Positions 38,317 to 47,659 of a stretch of 64,000 bases of DNA are shown here, in pieces. Under the pieces are notes generated by a model that searched no databases, was not told the origin of the DNA, and saw nothing but the letters and a program-made list of their open reading frames with translations. The number at the start of each line of letters is the position of its first letter. The stretch's first letter is position 1. Both the position numbers and the translations under genes were made by a program. The DNA is from Variovorax sp. E3 (GTDB lineage: Bacteria; Pseudomonadota; Gammaproteobacteria; Burkholderiales; Burkholderiaceae_C): the NCBI RefSeq assembly GCF_016082275.1, contig NZ_MOWM01000011.1, positions 1-64,000 of the forward strand. Reading direction: 5' to 3'.

Positions 38317-40491
38317 ATGAACCCTACCTATACCCAGCCGGCGGACGTGCCGGTGCGAGCCCGTCCACCCACGCTGTCATGGAGCGAGCGCGTCAAACAG
38401 GCGCGCTACAAGTGGTTCCCTGACCACCTGCTCGGCGAGGTGCTCGCGAAGCGGTGGATCGACAACGCCGCGCCCTTCTTTTTCCTCATTGCCACCGTCT
38501 GCCTTTTCGGCACGCTGCTTCCGGATCTGTTCGCACCGGCCAGTTTCACCGAGACCTTGCGCCAGTTCGGCGAGATCGGCTTGTTGGTGCTTGCGATGTC
38601 GATTGTCCTGATCGGCGGAGGCATCGACCTGAGCATCGGCTCCAACTTCGCGCTCGCCAACTTCTGCACGTTGGCGCTGACAAGCATCTACGGGGTTCCG
38701 CTTTACGCCGCGGCCCCCATCGCGATCGCGGCGGGCGCAGCCGTGGGGTTGGTCAACGGGATCCTGGTGGGGTACCTGCGACTGCGCGCGTTCCTGACCA
38801 CCCTCGTGACGCTGATCCTTTTGCGATCGGTGGTCGAAATGCTGCTGCTCAGCCGCTCGGTCGAGATCACCTCCAAGTTCGTTCCGTCGGCCGCGTGGGA
38901 CGTCCTGGGGCTCAACCGCTACCTGGGCATGCCTGTGAGCCTGATCATCTTCGTCGTGGTGGCGGCGTTCTTCCACATCTACCTGAGCCGCCTGAAGTAC
39001 GGGTGGCGCATCATGGCGGCCGGAGGCTCCCGCAGATCGGCGCACAACATCGGCATCAACGTCAAGCGCACCATCTGCTCGACCTACGTGATCTCCGGGG
39101 CCCTGACCGGCCTGGCTGGCTACCTCTACGCTGCGCGCTTGTCCAGCTTGAACACGGACGCCGGTTCGGGGCTGGAGGTTGTCGCGCTCACCGCCGCCGT
39201 GCTGGGCGGAACCAGCCTGGGCGGCGGCCGGGGCTCGGTCGCCAAGGCAGCGATGGGCGCGGCAACCGTCGTCATCCTCACCAGCGGCGTCGTCCGGCTC
39301 GGGTTGAGCAGCGGCGCCGGCCAAGCGGTCCTTGGCCTGATGTTGGCTTTTGCGGTGGCCGTGGACGTGCGCTGGGTCAAGAACCGCGACAAGGTGCTGA
39401 GCAAGGTCTACGTTTCCCCGACCTTCGTCGCCATGCCGGAGGCACCCAAGGCCGACGTGTCAGGCTCGCCATACGCGATCAACACGAGGTTGCGCTCCTC
39501 CGATGCCATCGGGCTCGGCGAAATCGAGGGCCCGGAGGACGTCATCCTCGATCGCCAGGGGAACCTCTACACGGGCACGCGGCTTGGCGACATCGTCAGG
39601 TTCTTCGGTCCCGATTTCGCGCGGTCCGAAGTCTTCTGCCACATCGGCGGGCATCCGCTCGGGATGTCGTTCGCGCAGAACGGCGACCTCTACGTGTGCG
39701 TGGGCGGCATGGGCGTTTACGCCATCGATCAGGCTGGCGTTTGCAGAAAGCTGACTGACGAAACCAACCGCTCCGCCTGGTCGGTGGTGGACGATTCGCG
39801 CCTTCGGCTGCCTGACGACCTGGACATCGCCCCCGACGGGAAGGTGTACTTCAGCGAAGCCACCGTCCGCTACGAGATGCACACCTGGCCGGTCGACGCC
39901 CTGGAGGGCCGCGGCAATGGCCGCATCATCTGCTACGACCCCGAAACGAACAGGACGAAGACCGTCCTTCGCAATCTGGTGTTTCCCAACGGCATGTGCC
40001 TGTCTCACGACGGCATGTCGATCTTTTTCGCCGAGAGCTGGTTGTGCCGGATCAGTCGGTACTGGATCTCCGGGCCGAAGGCAGGGCAAGTGGAAGTGGT
40101 CATCCCGGCCCTGCCGGGCTACCCCGACAACATCAACCGGGCATCCGACGGCACGTACTGGCTCGCCATCATGGGCATGCGCGGACCGGCACTCGACCTG
40201 GCCCTGAAGATGCCCGATTTCAGGAAGCGCATGGCGCGGCGCCTTCCGGAAGACGAATGGCTGTATCCGAACATCAACACAGGGTGCATCGTCAAGTTCA
40301 ATGCCGCCGGCCAGATCCTGGAGACGCTCTGGGATTTCGGCGGGGAGAGCCATCCCATGATCACCTCCATGCGCGAGGACCGAGGCCACCTGTACATAGG
40401 CGGCATCACGAACAATCGCATCGGGCGCCTGGAGCTTCGTGGCGCCAATGCGGACTGGACCGGCTACGACAGCTACTGGCAGAAATCATGA
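38317..40491 (+). CDS. RbsC-type permease fused to strictosidine-synthase/SMP-30-like beta-propeller
   Basis: 724 aa in one open frame. Residues about 50-355 are a sugar ABC permease (MSIVLIGGGIDLSIGSNFALAN, GWRIMAAGGSRRSAHNIGI, VLGGTSLGGGRGSVA). After a linker of about 45 residues, 400-724 are a calcium-dependent lactonase-type propeller: GPEDVILDRQGNLYTGT, RLPDDLDIAPDGKVYFSE, NGMCLSHDGMSIFFAESW, GYPDNINRASDGTYW and ESHPMITSMREDRGHLYIGG. The permease C-terminus faces the cytoplasm, so the propeller should too. It may open a lactone as it enters, or sense it. No sign of a joining error; the next gene overlaps by ATGA. Confidence 0.88.
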   Translation: MNPTYTQPADVPVRARPPTLSWSERVKQARYKWFPDHLLGEVLAKRWIDNAAPFFFLIATVCLFGTLLPDLFAPASFTETLRQFGEIGLLVLAMSIVLIGGGIDLSIGSNFALANFCTLALTSIYGVPLYAAAPIAIAAGAAVGLVNGILVGYLRLRAFLTTLVTLILLRSVVEMLLLSRSVEITSKFVPSAAWDVLGLNRYLGMPVSLIIFVVVAAFFHIYLSRLKYGWRIMAAGGSRRSAHNIGINVKRTICSTYVISGALTGLAGYLYAARLSSLNTDAGSGLEVVALTAAVLGGTSLGGGRGSVAKAAMGAATVVILTSGVVRLGLSSGAGQAVLGLMLAFAVAVDVRWVKNRDKVLSKVYVSPTFVAMPEAPKADVSGSPYAINTRLRSSDAIGLGEIEGPEDVILDRQGNLYTGTRLGDIVRFFGPDFARSEVFCHIGGHPLGMSFAQNGDLYVCVGGMGVYAIDQAGVCRKLTDETNRSAWSVVDDSRLRLPDDLDIAPDGKVYFSEATVRYEMHTWPVDALEGRGNGRIICYDPETNRTKTVLRNLVFPNGMCLSHDGMSIFFAESWLCRISRYWISGPKAGQVEVVIPALPGYPDNINRASDGTYWLAIMGMRGPALDLALKMPDFRKRMARRLPEDEWLYPNINTGCIVKFNAAGQILETLWDFGGESHPMITSMREDRGHLYIGGITNNRIGRLELRGANADWTGYDSYWQKS

Positions 40492-41603
40492 TGTTGAACC
40501 CCTTCTCCGGTGTGCTCGATCGCTTCTTTGGCCGTGGGCGGCACAGTGTGACCGTGCCTTCGATGGACGGCGCGCTCCAGCCCAACCGCCTGCTGGAACA
40601 CGCGACGCCGTTGCTGCAAGACAGCGGCGCGGACAACCTGGTCAGCTGTGCAGGCGTGCTTTTCTTCACCGTGGGTCGTGCGGTCTGGCGGCTGGCTCCA
40701 GGGGCGAAGGCCGAGCTGCACCACCCGTTGCCCGATGTGGCGTGCGCACTTGCCGCGTCGCCCGGCGGACAGTTGGCGGTCGCACTGCACAGCGGCCGTG
40801 TTCTCGTCTTTCGCGACCAGGTGCCGACGCAACTGTCGGCCGCGGAACAGCGCGGTCTGAAATGCATCACCGCGATCGACTTCGTTGGAGAGGACCAGAT
40901 CGTGGTCGCCAACGGATCGGCCACAAGGACACAGGCGCAATGGCAGGCGGATCTTTTGGAGCGCAACAGCTCGGGTTCCATCTGGAAGCTCCACCTGAAG
41001 GGCGACCGCATCGAGCAGCTTGCCAGCGGACTGGCACATCCGGCCGGCGTCCTCGCGGCAGGCGACACCGTCGTCGTGTCGGAAGCCTGGAAACACCGCG
41101 TCGTCACGATCTCACTGTCGGACGGAAAGCGGACAACTCAGGTCGCCGACCTGCCAGGCTACCCCGGCCGCCTCGCGCGATGCGCGGACGGATCTGCCTG
41201 GCTGTGCGTGTTCGCTCCGCGAAGTCAGTTGATCGAGTTCGTGCTGCGTGAAGACAGGTACCGGACCGAAATGCTGAAGACGATCCCGCCGGAGTTCTGG
41301 GTCGCGCCAGCCTATCGCAGCGGGCGGTCGTACGAAGAGCCGCTCCAGGGAGGCGCGGTGAAACAGATGGGGATGCTGAAACCGTGGGCGCCGACGCGGT
41401 CCTATGGCCTGCTGGTGAAGCTGGACGACAGGCTTCAGCCCGAAGCCAGTTTCCACAGCCGCTCGGATGGGGATCGGCATGGCATCACCAGCGTCGCTGG
41501 AATCGGCCAGGGGGTGGTGTTCGCGTCCCGCGGTGCGGGAGGGCTGTTCGTCCTCGACGACAAGGTTCAAGCTGGAGCAGTTGATGCAATCGCCGTTCAT
41601 TGA
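40488..41603 (+). CDS. SMP-30/strictosidine-synthase-like propeller protein
   Basis: 371 aa, no signal peptide or membrane helix. ATG 40488 overlaps the stop of the fusion gene. Repeated propeller blades are visible: CALAASPGGQLAVALHSGRVLVF, ITAIDFVGEDQIVVANGS, LAHPAGVLAAGDTVVVSEAWKHRVVTISL, YPGRLARCADGSAWLCVF and RHGITSVAGIGQGVVFASR. Paralogous in style to the fused propeller but divergent. The two together could act as a pair of lactonase or sensor domains on the imported compound. Confidence 0.72.
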   Translation: MMLNPFSGVLDRFFGRGRHSVTVPSMDGALQPNRLLEHATPLLQDSGADNLVSCAGVLFFTVGRAVWRLAPGAKAELHHPLPDVACALAASPGGQLAVALHSGRVLVFRDQVPTQLSAAEQRGLKCITAIDFVGEDQIVVANGSATRTQAQWQADLLERNSSGSIWKLHLKGDRIEQLASGLAHPAGVLAAGDTVVVSEAWKHRVVTISLSDGKRTTQVADLPGYPGRLARCADGSAWLCVFAPRSQLIEFVLREDRYRTEMLKTIPPEFWVAPAYRSGRSYEEPLQGGAVKQMGMLKPWAPTRSYGLLVKLDDRLQPEASFHSRSDGDRHGITSVAGIGQGVVFASRGAGGLFVLDDKVQAGAVDAIAVH

Positions 41604-43080
41604 ATTCCGGAAAGTCACGAAGGCCTTCCACGGCGTGGTGGCGGTGCGCGACGTGTCGCTGGAACTGCGCCGCGGCGAAGTCCATGCCTTGTTGGGGGAG
41701 AACGGCGCCGGCAAATCGACGCTGACCAAAATGCTGGCCGGCGTGGTCGGCATCACGTCCGGCGAGATCTGGCTCGAGGGCAAGCGGGTGCAGTTCAACA
41801 CGCCGCTGGAAGCGCTGCAGTCCGGCATTGCGATGGTGTTTCAAGAGACCAGCCTGGTGCCTTCGCTGACCGTGGCGCAGAACATCTACCTGGGCAACGA
41901 GAACACGTTCAACCGACTTCGTGGGCTGTACATCGCCGCCCAGCAGTTCCTTCAATCGCTGAACTTTCCCGTTGACCCGACCTTGAACGTCAGCCAGCTC
42001 GGCGCGGCGCAGAAGCAAATGGTGGAAATCGCACGCGCGGTCCACCACAAGGCGCGCGTGATCATCTTCGATGAACCCACGGCAACGTTGACGCCGGAGG
42101 AGAAGGGGCACTTCTTCTCCTTGATCAAGCGGCTGAAAAGCAGCGGCGTGACCATTGTCTTCATCACGCACGCGCTCGAAGAAGCCCTCGCGGTTTCCGA
42201 TCGACTGACCGTCTTGCGCGACGGCACGCTGGTGACCAGCGACGACGCCAGCAAGTTCGACCGGGCAGCGGTCATTCGGGCCATGGTGGGGCGTACCTTG
42301 TCCAACGAGATCTACAGCCAGCACGATCGGAAGGTCCGCAAGGCTCGTCGCAAGATCCTGGGCGTCCAGAACCTGTCGATGGGACGCATGGTGCGCAACA
42401 GCTCCTTTTCCATCTTCTCGGGGCAGGTGACGGGGATCTTCGGGTTGATCGGATCGGGGCGGACGGAAATGGCTCGCGTGATCGCCGGCGTCACCAAGCG
42501 CGACCATTTTCACGGGGGCGAGATTTTCCTCGAGGGGCGAGCGGTGCGATACCGGGTCCCGCGCACGGCGATGGCGGACGGCGTGATCTACATCACCGAG
42601 GACAGAAAACTGGACGGGTTCTTCGAAACCATGTCGATCGCCCAGAACATCCACCTGGGTTCGCTCGCGGCGGATCGCAAGCGCCGCTGGTGGTTGGGAA
42701 AGGACGAGACGGCGAAGGCCGCCAATGAATGGGTCCAGTCGTTGAACATCAAAGCCATCAGCGGCGAGGCACGCGTGATCGAGTTGTCGGGGGGCAACCA
42801 ACAGAAGGTGGTGATTGCCAAGTCGCTGATCCAGAAGCCCAAGCTGGTGATCTTCGACGAGCCGACCCGCGGCGTCGACGTCGGCGCGATCGCGGAGATC
42901 CATCAGCTCATCAACGACCTTGCCGACGACGGATTGGCCGTGGTGGTCATCTCTTCCTATCTGCCCGAGATCCTGAACCTCTCGGACCGGATCCTCGTGG
43001 CCCGCAAAGGCCGCATCGTGGAAGAGTTCGATGCCAAGGCCGCGACCGACGAGAAGATCATGTACGCGGCCGTTCATTGA
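41584..43080 (+). CDS. sugar ABC transporter ATP-binding protein (RbsA/XylG type, double cassette)
   Basis: 498 aa from ATG 41584 behind GGAGCAGTTG; the frame is open upstream inside the propeller gene but lacks ABC sequence there. First cassette: Walker A GENGAGKST, ARVIIFDEPTATLTPEE. Second: the degenerate P-loop IFGLIGSGRTEMARVI, TEDRKLDGFF, signature LSGGNQQKVVIAKSL and LVIFDEPTRGVDVGA. The first cassette's signature is poor (SQLGAAQKQMVEIAR), normal for this class. Last gene of the operon; overlaps the previous stop by 20 bases. Confidence 0.92.
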   Translation: MQSPFIEFRKVTKAFHGVVAVRDVSLELRRGEVHALLGENGAGKSTLTKMLAGVVGITSGEIWLEGKRVQFNTPLEALQSGIAMVFQETSLVPSLTVAQNIYLGNENTFNRLRGLYIAAQQFLQSLNFPVDPTLNVSQLGAAQKQMVEIARAVHHKARVIIFDEPTATLTPEEKGHFFSLIKRLKSSGVTIVFITHALEEALAVSDRLTVLRDGTLVTSDDASKFDRAAVIRAMVGRTLSNEIYSQHDRKVRKARRKILGVQNLSMGRMVRNSSFSIFSGQVTGIFGLIGSGRTEMARVIAGVTKRDHFHGGEIFLEGRAVRYRVPRTAMADGVIYITEDRKLDGFFETMSIAQNIHLGSLAADRKRRWWLGKDETAKAANEWVQSLNIKAISGEARVIELSGGNQQKVVIAKSLIQKPKLVIFDEPTRGVDVGAIAEIHQLINDLADDGLAVVVISSYLPEILNLSDRILVARKGRIVEEFDAKAATDEKIMYAAVH

Positions 43081-43197
43081 GCGCCCGAAGGGCGCGCACC
43101 GATGTGCCATCGGCCGCGTGCCTGCTCCCTCGCGCGCCATGCACGCCGCTCCTTTGGACAGCGGCGCCCAACGGGGGCTGCGTGACGGCTCGGCCCT

Positions 43198-44174
43198 TCA
43201 ATCCGCCTTGATGTTCGCGGCTTTGATCAAACCGCCAAGGCGGACCCGCTCTGCCTCCATCACTTCGGCCATGTTCGCGGGGCCGGACTTGTCAACCGCT
43301 TCGATGCCCAGCGTCAGGTACTGGTCGCGCACCACTTGCGACGAAACTGCCGCCTGGATGCTGCGGTTCAGCTTCGTCAGGATCGGCTCTGGCGTCCCGA
43401 CTGGCGCCATCAAGCCAATCCAGGCGTAAACATCGAAGTCTTTCAAGCTGGTGGAAGCCGCCAATGTCGGTATCTGTGGAAGCGCAGAGCTGGGTTTGGC
43501 CGAAGAGAGGGCGTAGGCGTGCACCCTGCCAGACTTGACGTGTGGGGCTACGGAGGTCACGGAGTCGAACATGAAGTCGACGCGGCCGGCCACAACACGT
43601 CGACCAGCGCGGCGCTGCTCCCCTTGTACGGCACGTGCGTGGCTTTGCCGTGGATCCTGGCCAAAAATAGTTCGGAGATCAGGTGCCCAATGGAGCCTCC
43701 ACCTGAGGTGGCAAAAGTGTATTTTTCCGGGTTCGCCTTCACCAGTGCAATCAGGGCCTGCGCGTCCTTCGCGGGAAACGAGTTGGCCGCGACAAGCACG
43801 TAGGGCACGGTCGCGATGACACCAACCGGAGCAAAACTCTTGCCGTCGTAGTTTGTCTTGGTCAGAAGGGGGCTTACGGTCACTGAGCCCGTGGAGCCGG
43901 CCAGCAGCGTGTACCCGTCCGGGAGGGCCTTGGCCACGAAGTCGCTTCCGATCGCGCCGCCCGCTCCGGCCTTGTTGTCGATGATGAATGCTTGACCAAG
44001 CGATGCGCTGAGCCGTTCCGAGACGGCGCGCGCCGCTGCATCCGTCGCTTGGCCAGCCGTCCACGGGACGACCACTTTGACCGGCTTGGCCGGGTAGCCA
44101 TCGGCGGAGTGGGCGGGCAAGCAACAGGAGATCGCCAGGAAGATTCCGAGCGTGCTGGCTTTGTTGGTGTGCAT
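43198..44174 (-). pseudogene. Bug family (TctC) tripartite tricarboxylate transporter receptor, frameshifted
   Basis: ATG 44174 gives a signal peptide, then YPAKPVKVVVPWTAGQATDAAAR, VIDNKAGAGG-like IIDNKAGAGGAIGSDFVAK, DGYTLLAGSTGS and FATSGGGSIGHL. One base lost near 43592 (GTGTTGTGG); the other frame carries AGRVDFMFDSVTSVAPHVKSGRVHAYA, IPTLAAS and VGTPEPILTKLNRSIQ. Joined length about 325 aa. Periplasmic receptor, no TctA/B nearby. Last gene of the minus-strand mesaconyl-CoA-type operon, suggesting a dicarboxylate ligand. Confidence 0.87.
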
Positions 44175-44320
44175 GTGAGTCCTATCGGTTGTTGAGTGCC
44201 TTGCGGCGTTTCTGGCGAGACACCCTGAGCACCGGGAAGAGGCTGCCCGTCCAGCGGAGAGCGAAGCCCACGCGCACGGCTCACGCCGTCGTCACGCGCT
44301 GGTGGGACGCGGCGGAACAG

Positions 44321-45211
44321 TCAGCCCGACAATTTTTCGATTGCGCTTGCCAGTTCGAGCAGTTGCCGGGCTTCGCGCACGTGCAGCGCTTCGACAAGTG
44401 CTCCCTCCACCACCGCCATGCCCGTACCGGACGCGACGGCCGCCTCGAACGCCTCGATGCGTTGACGGGCGCGTTTCAACTCGTCGGCGGCAGGCCCGTA
44501 CACCGAGTTGGTGGGGCCGATGTGTGAAGGATGGATCACGGACTTGCCGTCGAAACCGAGGTCGCGCCCTTGCCGGCACGACGCAAGCAGCCCTGGTTCG
44601 TCGTCGATCTTCAGGTGGACGCCGTCCAGGGCGACGAGGCCCCGCGACCTTGCCGCGCAGACTGCCAAAGCGAGCAAAGGCAGCAACGCGGCGCGGTCCA
44701 CCGTGTGGCGGCCCCTGAGGTCGGCCACAAGGTCGGTCGTTCCAAGGACGAACGCCTGCATCAGTGGATCCGCGTCGGCGATCTCCGGCAAGCGGAAAAA
44801 GGCGGCCGGCGTTTCAATCATGGCCCAGATGCGCAGGTCTGAAGAACCTCCCGAGCGTCGAAGCACTGCCGCCAGGTCCTGGACATCTGCCGCAGACTCG
44901 ACCTTGGGCAACAGGATCGCCGCGGGTGCCAGTGGCGCAATGGCGGCTACATCGTCGTGCCCCCACTGCGTTGCAAGACCGTTGATGCGCACGACGACCT
45001 CGCGATGGCCGAACTGCGCTCCCAGCGCGCGCACGGCGTTGTCACGGGCCTGCGCCTTCGACGCGGGGGCCACCGCGTCCTCGAGGTCGATGACCACGAC
45101 GTCGCACGCGAGCGTCGCCGCTTTCTCCAGGGCGCGGGCGTTGGCGCCCGGAACATACAACGCCGAACGCCTGGGCCGTGCCGCTGAACGAGGGGCGGCA
45201 AAGAGACTCAT
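44321..45211 (-). CDS. HpcH/HpaI aldolase (CitE-like) lyase 1
   Basis: 296 aa TIM-barrel lyase. RRSALYVPGANARALEKA, VVVIDLEDAVAP (metal-binding Glu/Asp), EVVVRINGLATQWGHDD, ILLPKVESA, IWAMIETPAAF and VLGTTDLVADL, ending in a lid region with GFDGKSVIHPSHI. These are the features of malyl-, methylmalyl- or citramalyl-CoA lyases. Overlaps the second CitE gene by 4 bases. Cleaves a beta-hydroxyacyl-CoA to glyoxylate or pyruvate plus acyl-CoA. Confidence 0.87.
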   Translation of the reverse strand: MSLFAAPRSAARPRRSALYVPGANARALEKAATLACDVVVIDLEDAVAPASKAQARDNAVRALGAQFGHREVVVRINGLATQWGHDDVAAIAPLAPAAILLPKVESAADVQDLAAVLRRSGGSSDLRIWAMIETPAAFFRLPEIADADPLMQAFVLGTTDLVADLRGRHTVDRAALLPLLALAVCAARSRGLVALDGVHLKIDDEPGLLASCRQGRDLGFDGKSVIHPSHIGPTNSVYGPAADELKRARQRIEAFEAAVASGTGMAVVEGALVEALHVREARQLLELASAIEKLSG

Positions 45212-46181
45212 GGCGTCCTCGACCGCCCGGTTCTGTCGAGCAGGTTCTCGGCCATCTTGATGCTGACCAGGTCGATGAGCTTGCCGTCAAGGCTGACCGC
45301 GCCACGGCCTTCGCTCTGCGCAGTCTTCATCGCTTCCATGACCCGGTGGGCGTAAGCAAGTTCGGCGGCGCTCGGGGCGAAGACGTCATTGGCGCCTGAC
45401 ACCTGCGAGGGGTGAATGACCCATTTGCCTTCGAACCCCATGGCCGCGGCCCGACGAGATGCCGCCTCGAACCCGTGCGTGTCCGCGTAGTCGCCGTAGG
45501 GGCCATCGATGGGACGCAATCCGTAGGCGCGGCATGCAACGACCAGGCGAGACTGCGCGTAGTGCCACATGTCGGCGGGGTAGAACGGCCTGGCCTCGCT
45601 GCCGTTCTTGTTGGACAGGACGCCGTACTCGGGATTGCGCCGCCGATCCCGCTGGATCGCGCGCGCGTGCTTGCCGCATAGTCGCCCACCCCGAAGCTCA
45701 GCGACTCCAGGCGCTTCGAGCTCACGGCAATCGACTCCACGTTGGCCATTCCGAGAGCGGTTTCGATGAGCACATCGAAGCCGATTCGCCGGTCCCGCCG
45801 GGTCGCCGCCTCGATCTGCGAAACCAGCATGTCGACGGCGTACACGTCCGCGGCCACCCCGATCTTTGGAAGCACCAGCATGTCCAGGCGAGGGCACGCT
45901 TCGACCAGGGCCACGACGTCCTTGTACATGTACTCCGTGTCGAGCCCATTGATGCGGACCTGCACGGTCTTCGTGCCCCAGTCGATGTCGTTCAGCGCTT
46001 CAACGGCGAGGTTGCGGGCCTTGGCTTTCTCGGCGGGGGCAACGGCGTCCTCCAGGTCCAGGAACACCGCATCGGCGGCGGACCGCGCCGCTTTCTCGAA
46101 GTAGATCGGGCTGGACGCCGGCACGGCAAGCTGGGACCTTTGAAGACGGGTTGGAGCAGAAGGGAAAAAGGTGGCGCTCAT
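45208..46181 (-). pseudogene. HpcH/HpaI aldolase (CitE-like) lyase 2, frameshifted
   Basis: First frame from ATG 46181: RSQLAVPASSPIYFEKAAR, AVFLDLEDAVAPAEKAKARN, VQVRINGLDTEYMYKD, MLVLPKIGVAAD, VLIETALGMANVE and FGVGDYAAS. After about 45660 a lost C (GGCGGCGCAATCCC) shifts to NPEYGVLSN, FYPADMWHYAQSR, PIDGPYGDYAD, GFEGKWVIHPSQV and SLDGKLIDLVSIKMAENLL. Joined length about 324 aa, the size of the L-malyl-CoA/beta-methylmalyl-CoA lyase (Mcl) group, which it resembles more than lyase 1 does. Confidence 0.86.
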
Positions 46182-46385
46182 GAAAACAGCTTGGTAAGTG
46201 GAGCAACGTCGATGGCCAAAGGAAAGAGGTTCGAAGCGGCAGGCCCGGCGCGATATCCGTGTCCGCTCGACAAGCGCCTCCGATGCGCGGCGGCAGACGC
46301 ATGTGCCCGGGGTTCATCGACCGGCGCTCGGCCTTTCGGCGCTGGCCCCCTCCCGGCCTGCTCGACAAGGGGCGCGCGAATGCAG

Positions 46386-47485
46386 TCAGTCATGGCGGTT
46401 GCCGCCTTGCGCCTTGCGCGGCACCGCCACGACGTAGTCCAGATCGAGCACCACGGCGGGGTGGTAGGCGCTTCCACCGTCAGGCATGGATGTCGAGGCC
46501 ACCTCGCGTCCGCGGGGAGCGTGTCTTTCAAGCCGATCAGGCGCAGGCGCAAAGCGCGACGTCTGTCCGGTTGGGCAGCTTGAATCGGTCCACAACCTCC
46601 GTGAAGGCGTAGAGCGTGTCTCCGGCAAGCGTCGGTGATACGTGCGTCCCTGCATTCACGGCCAGGATCTCGAGGGCGTTTTCCAGGCCGTCATGGGACA
46701 GTGCGCGGCACACCGAGATGACGTGTCCGCCGTAGACCAGGCGCTGGCCGATCTGCGATCGACGCATGCCGAATCCATCGAAGTGGGGGCGCGAGTTGTT
46801 CTGATACAGGCGAGCGGCGGCCATGTCGTCGGCATGCTCCATGGTCACGCCCAACGGATGGTCGAAGCGATCGCCAGGGGCGTATGCATCCCAGAGTTGC
46901 GACGAACCCGACGCCTCGCACCACTCCTCCAGCGCTTCGCAGGAGCGAATGCGGGCACGCGCCGTCAGCTCGTCTTTGGGGACCGAAGCGAGAAGTTGCG
47001 GAACGAACGACTCGGCCACTTTGGCATCACGCGTCGCTTGTGAACCATGACCCAGCGCACCCAGGTCAAAACCACGACGCCGTCTTTGTTGTAGCAGGTG
47101 GATCGAACATAGACCACACCGGTCAGGCGGCTGGAGTTCTCCTTCAGTCCGATGACCACGCTCTCGCAGGACAAGGTGTCTCCCGCGTACACGGGGGCCA
47201 GGAATCGAGGTCCGCGTAGCCCAGGTTCGCAACCGCGTTGACGGACAGATCGGGGACGGTCTTGCCGAATGCGATGTTGAACACCAGGAGGTCTTCCAGT
47301 GGCCGTTGAGGGTGGCCCAGTTCGCGGGCCACGGTGTCCGCGCAATGGATCGCGAACCGCGATCCCGTGAGGGCCAGGTAGGCCGAGATGTCGCCGTCGC
47401 TGACTGTTCGAGGGGTCGCGTGGTGGATGATCTGGCCGAGGCGAAAATCCTCGAAGAAGTTGCTCTTGAATGGGTGTCTGGTCAA
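46386..47485 (-). pseudogene. mch: mesaconyl-CoA hydratase-like double hot-dog MaoC protein, four frameshifts
   Basis: ATG 47485: KSNFFEDFRLGQIIHHATPRTVSDGD, SRFAIHCADTVAREL. The frame changes near 47207, 47063, 46556 and 46500, each by one lost base. The pieces in order give LAPVYAGDTLSCESVV, KDGVVVLTWVRWVMVHK, ESFVPQLLASVPKDEL, AARLYQNNSRPHFDGF, GQRLVYGGHVISVCRALS, LAGDTLYAFTEVVDRF, RLRLIGLKDTLPAD and ending VVLDLDYVVAVPRKAQGG. About 355 aa joined. Order and motifs match mesaconyl-CoA (beta-methylmalyl-CoA) hydratases of R. sphaeroides/Chloroflexus type. Confidence 0.82.
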
Positions 47486-47659
47486 CTCGGTCTCCTGAAA
47501 GGGGCGTCAGCCGATCTGCGCCGAAGCGATCGTGGCAAGCGCGCCTCGCTGCCAGCCCGATGCCCGTCGGAGCCGAGGGTGGAGTGGCGCGGCCTTGGCA
47601 GGAAGTAAGACCAATGCCAACGCTGTCCAGGTTCTGCGTTTTGCATCCCGCTTGCTGCC

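Noticed and set aside
43081-43095. GCGCCC-GAA-GGGCGC hairpin after the ribose-type ATPase gene
   Set aside because: Short stem overlapping common GC-rich sequence and no T tract; not convincing as a terminator.
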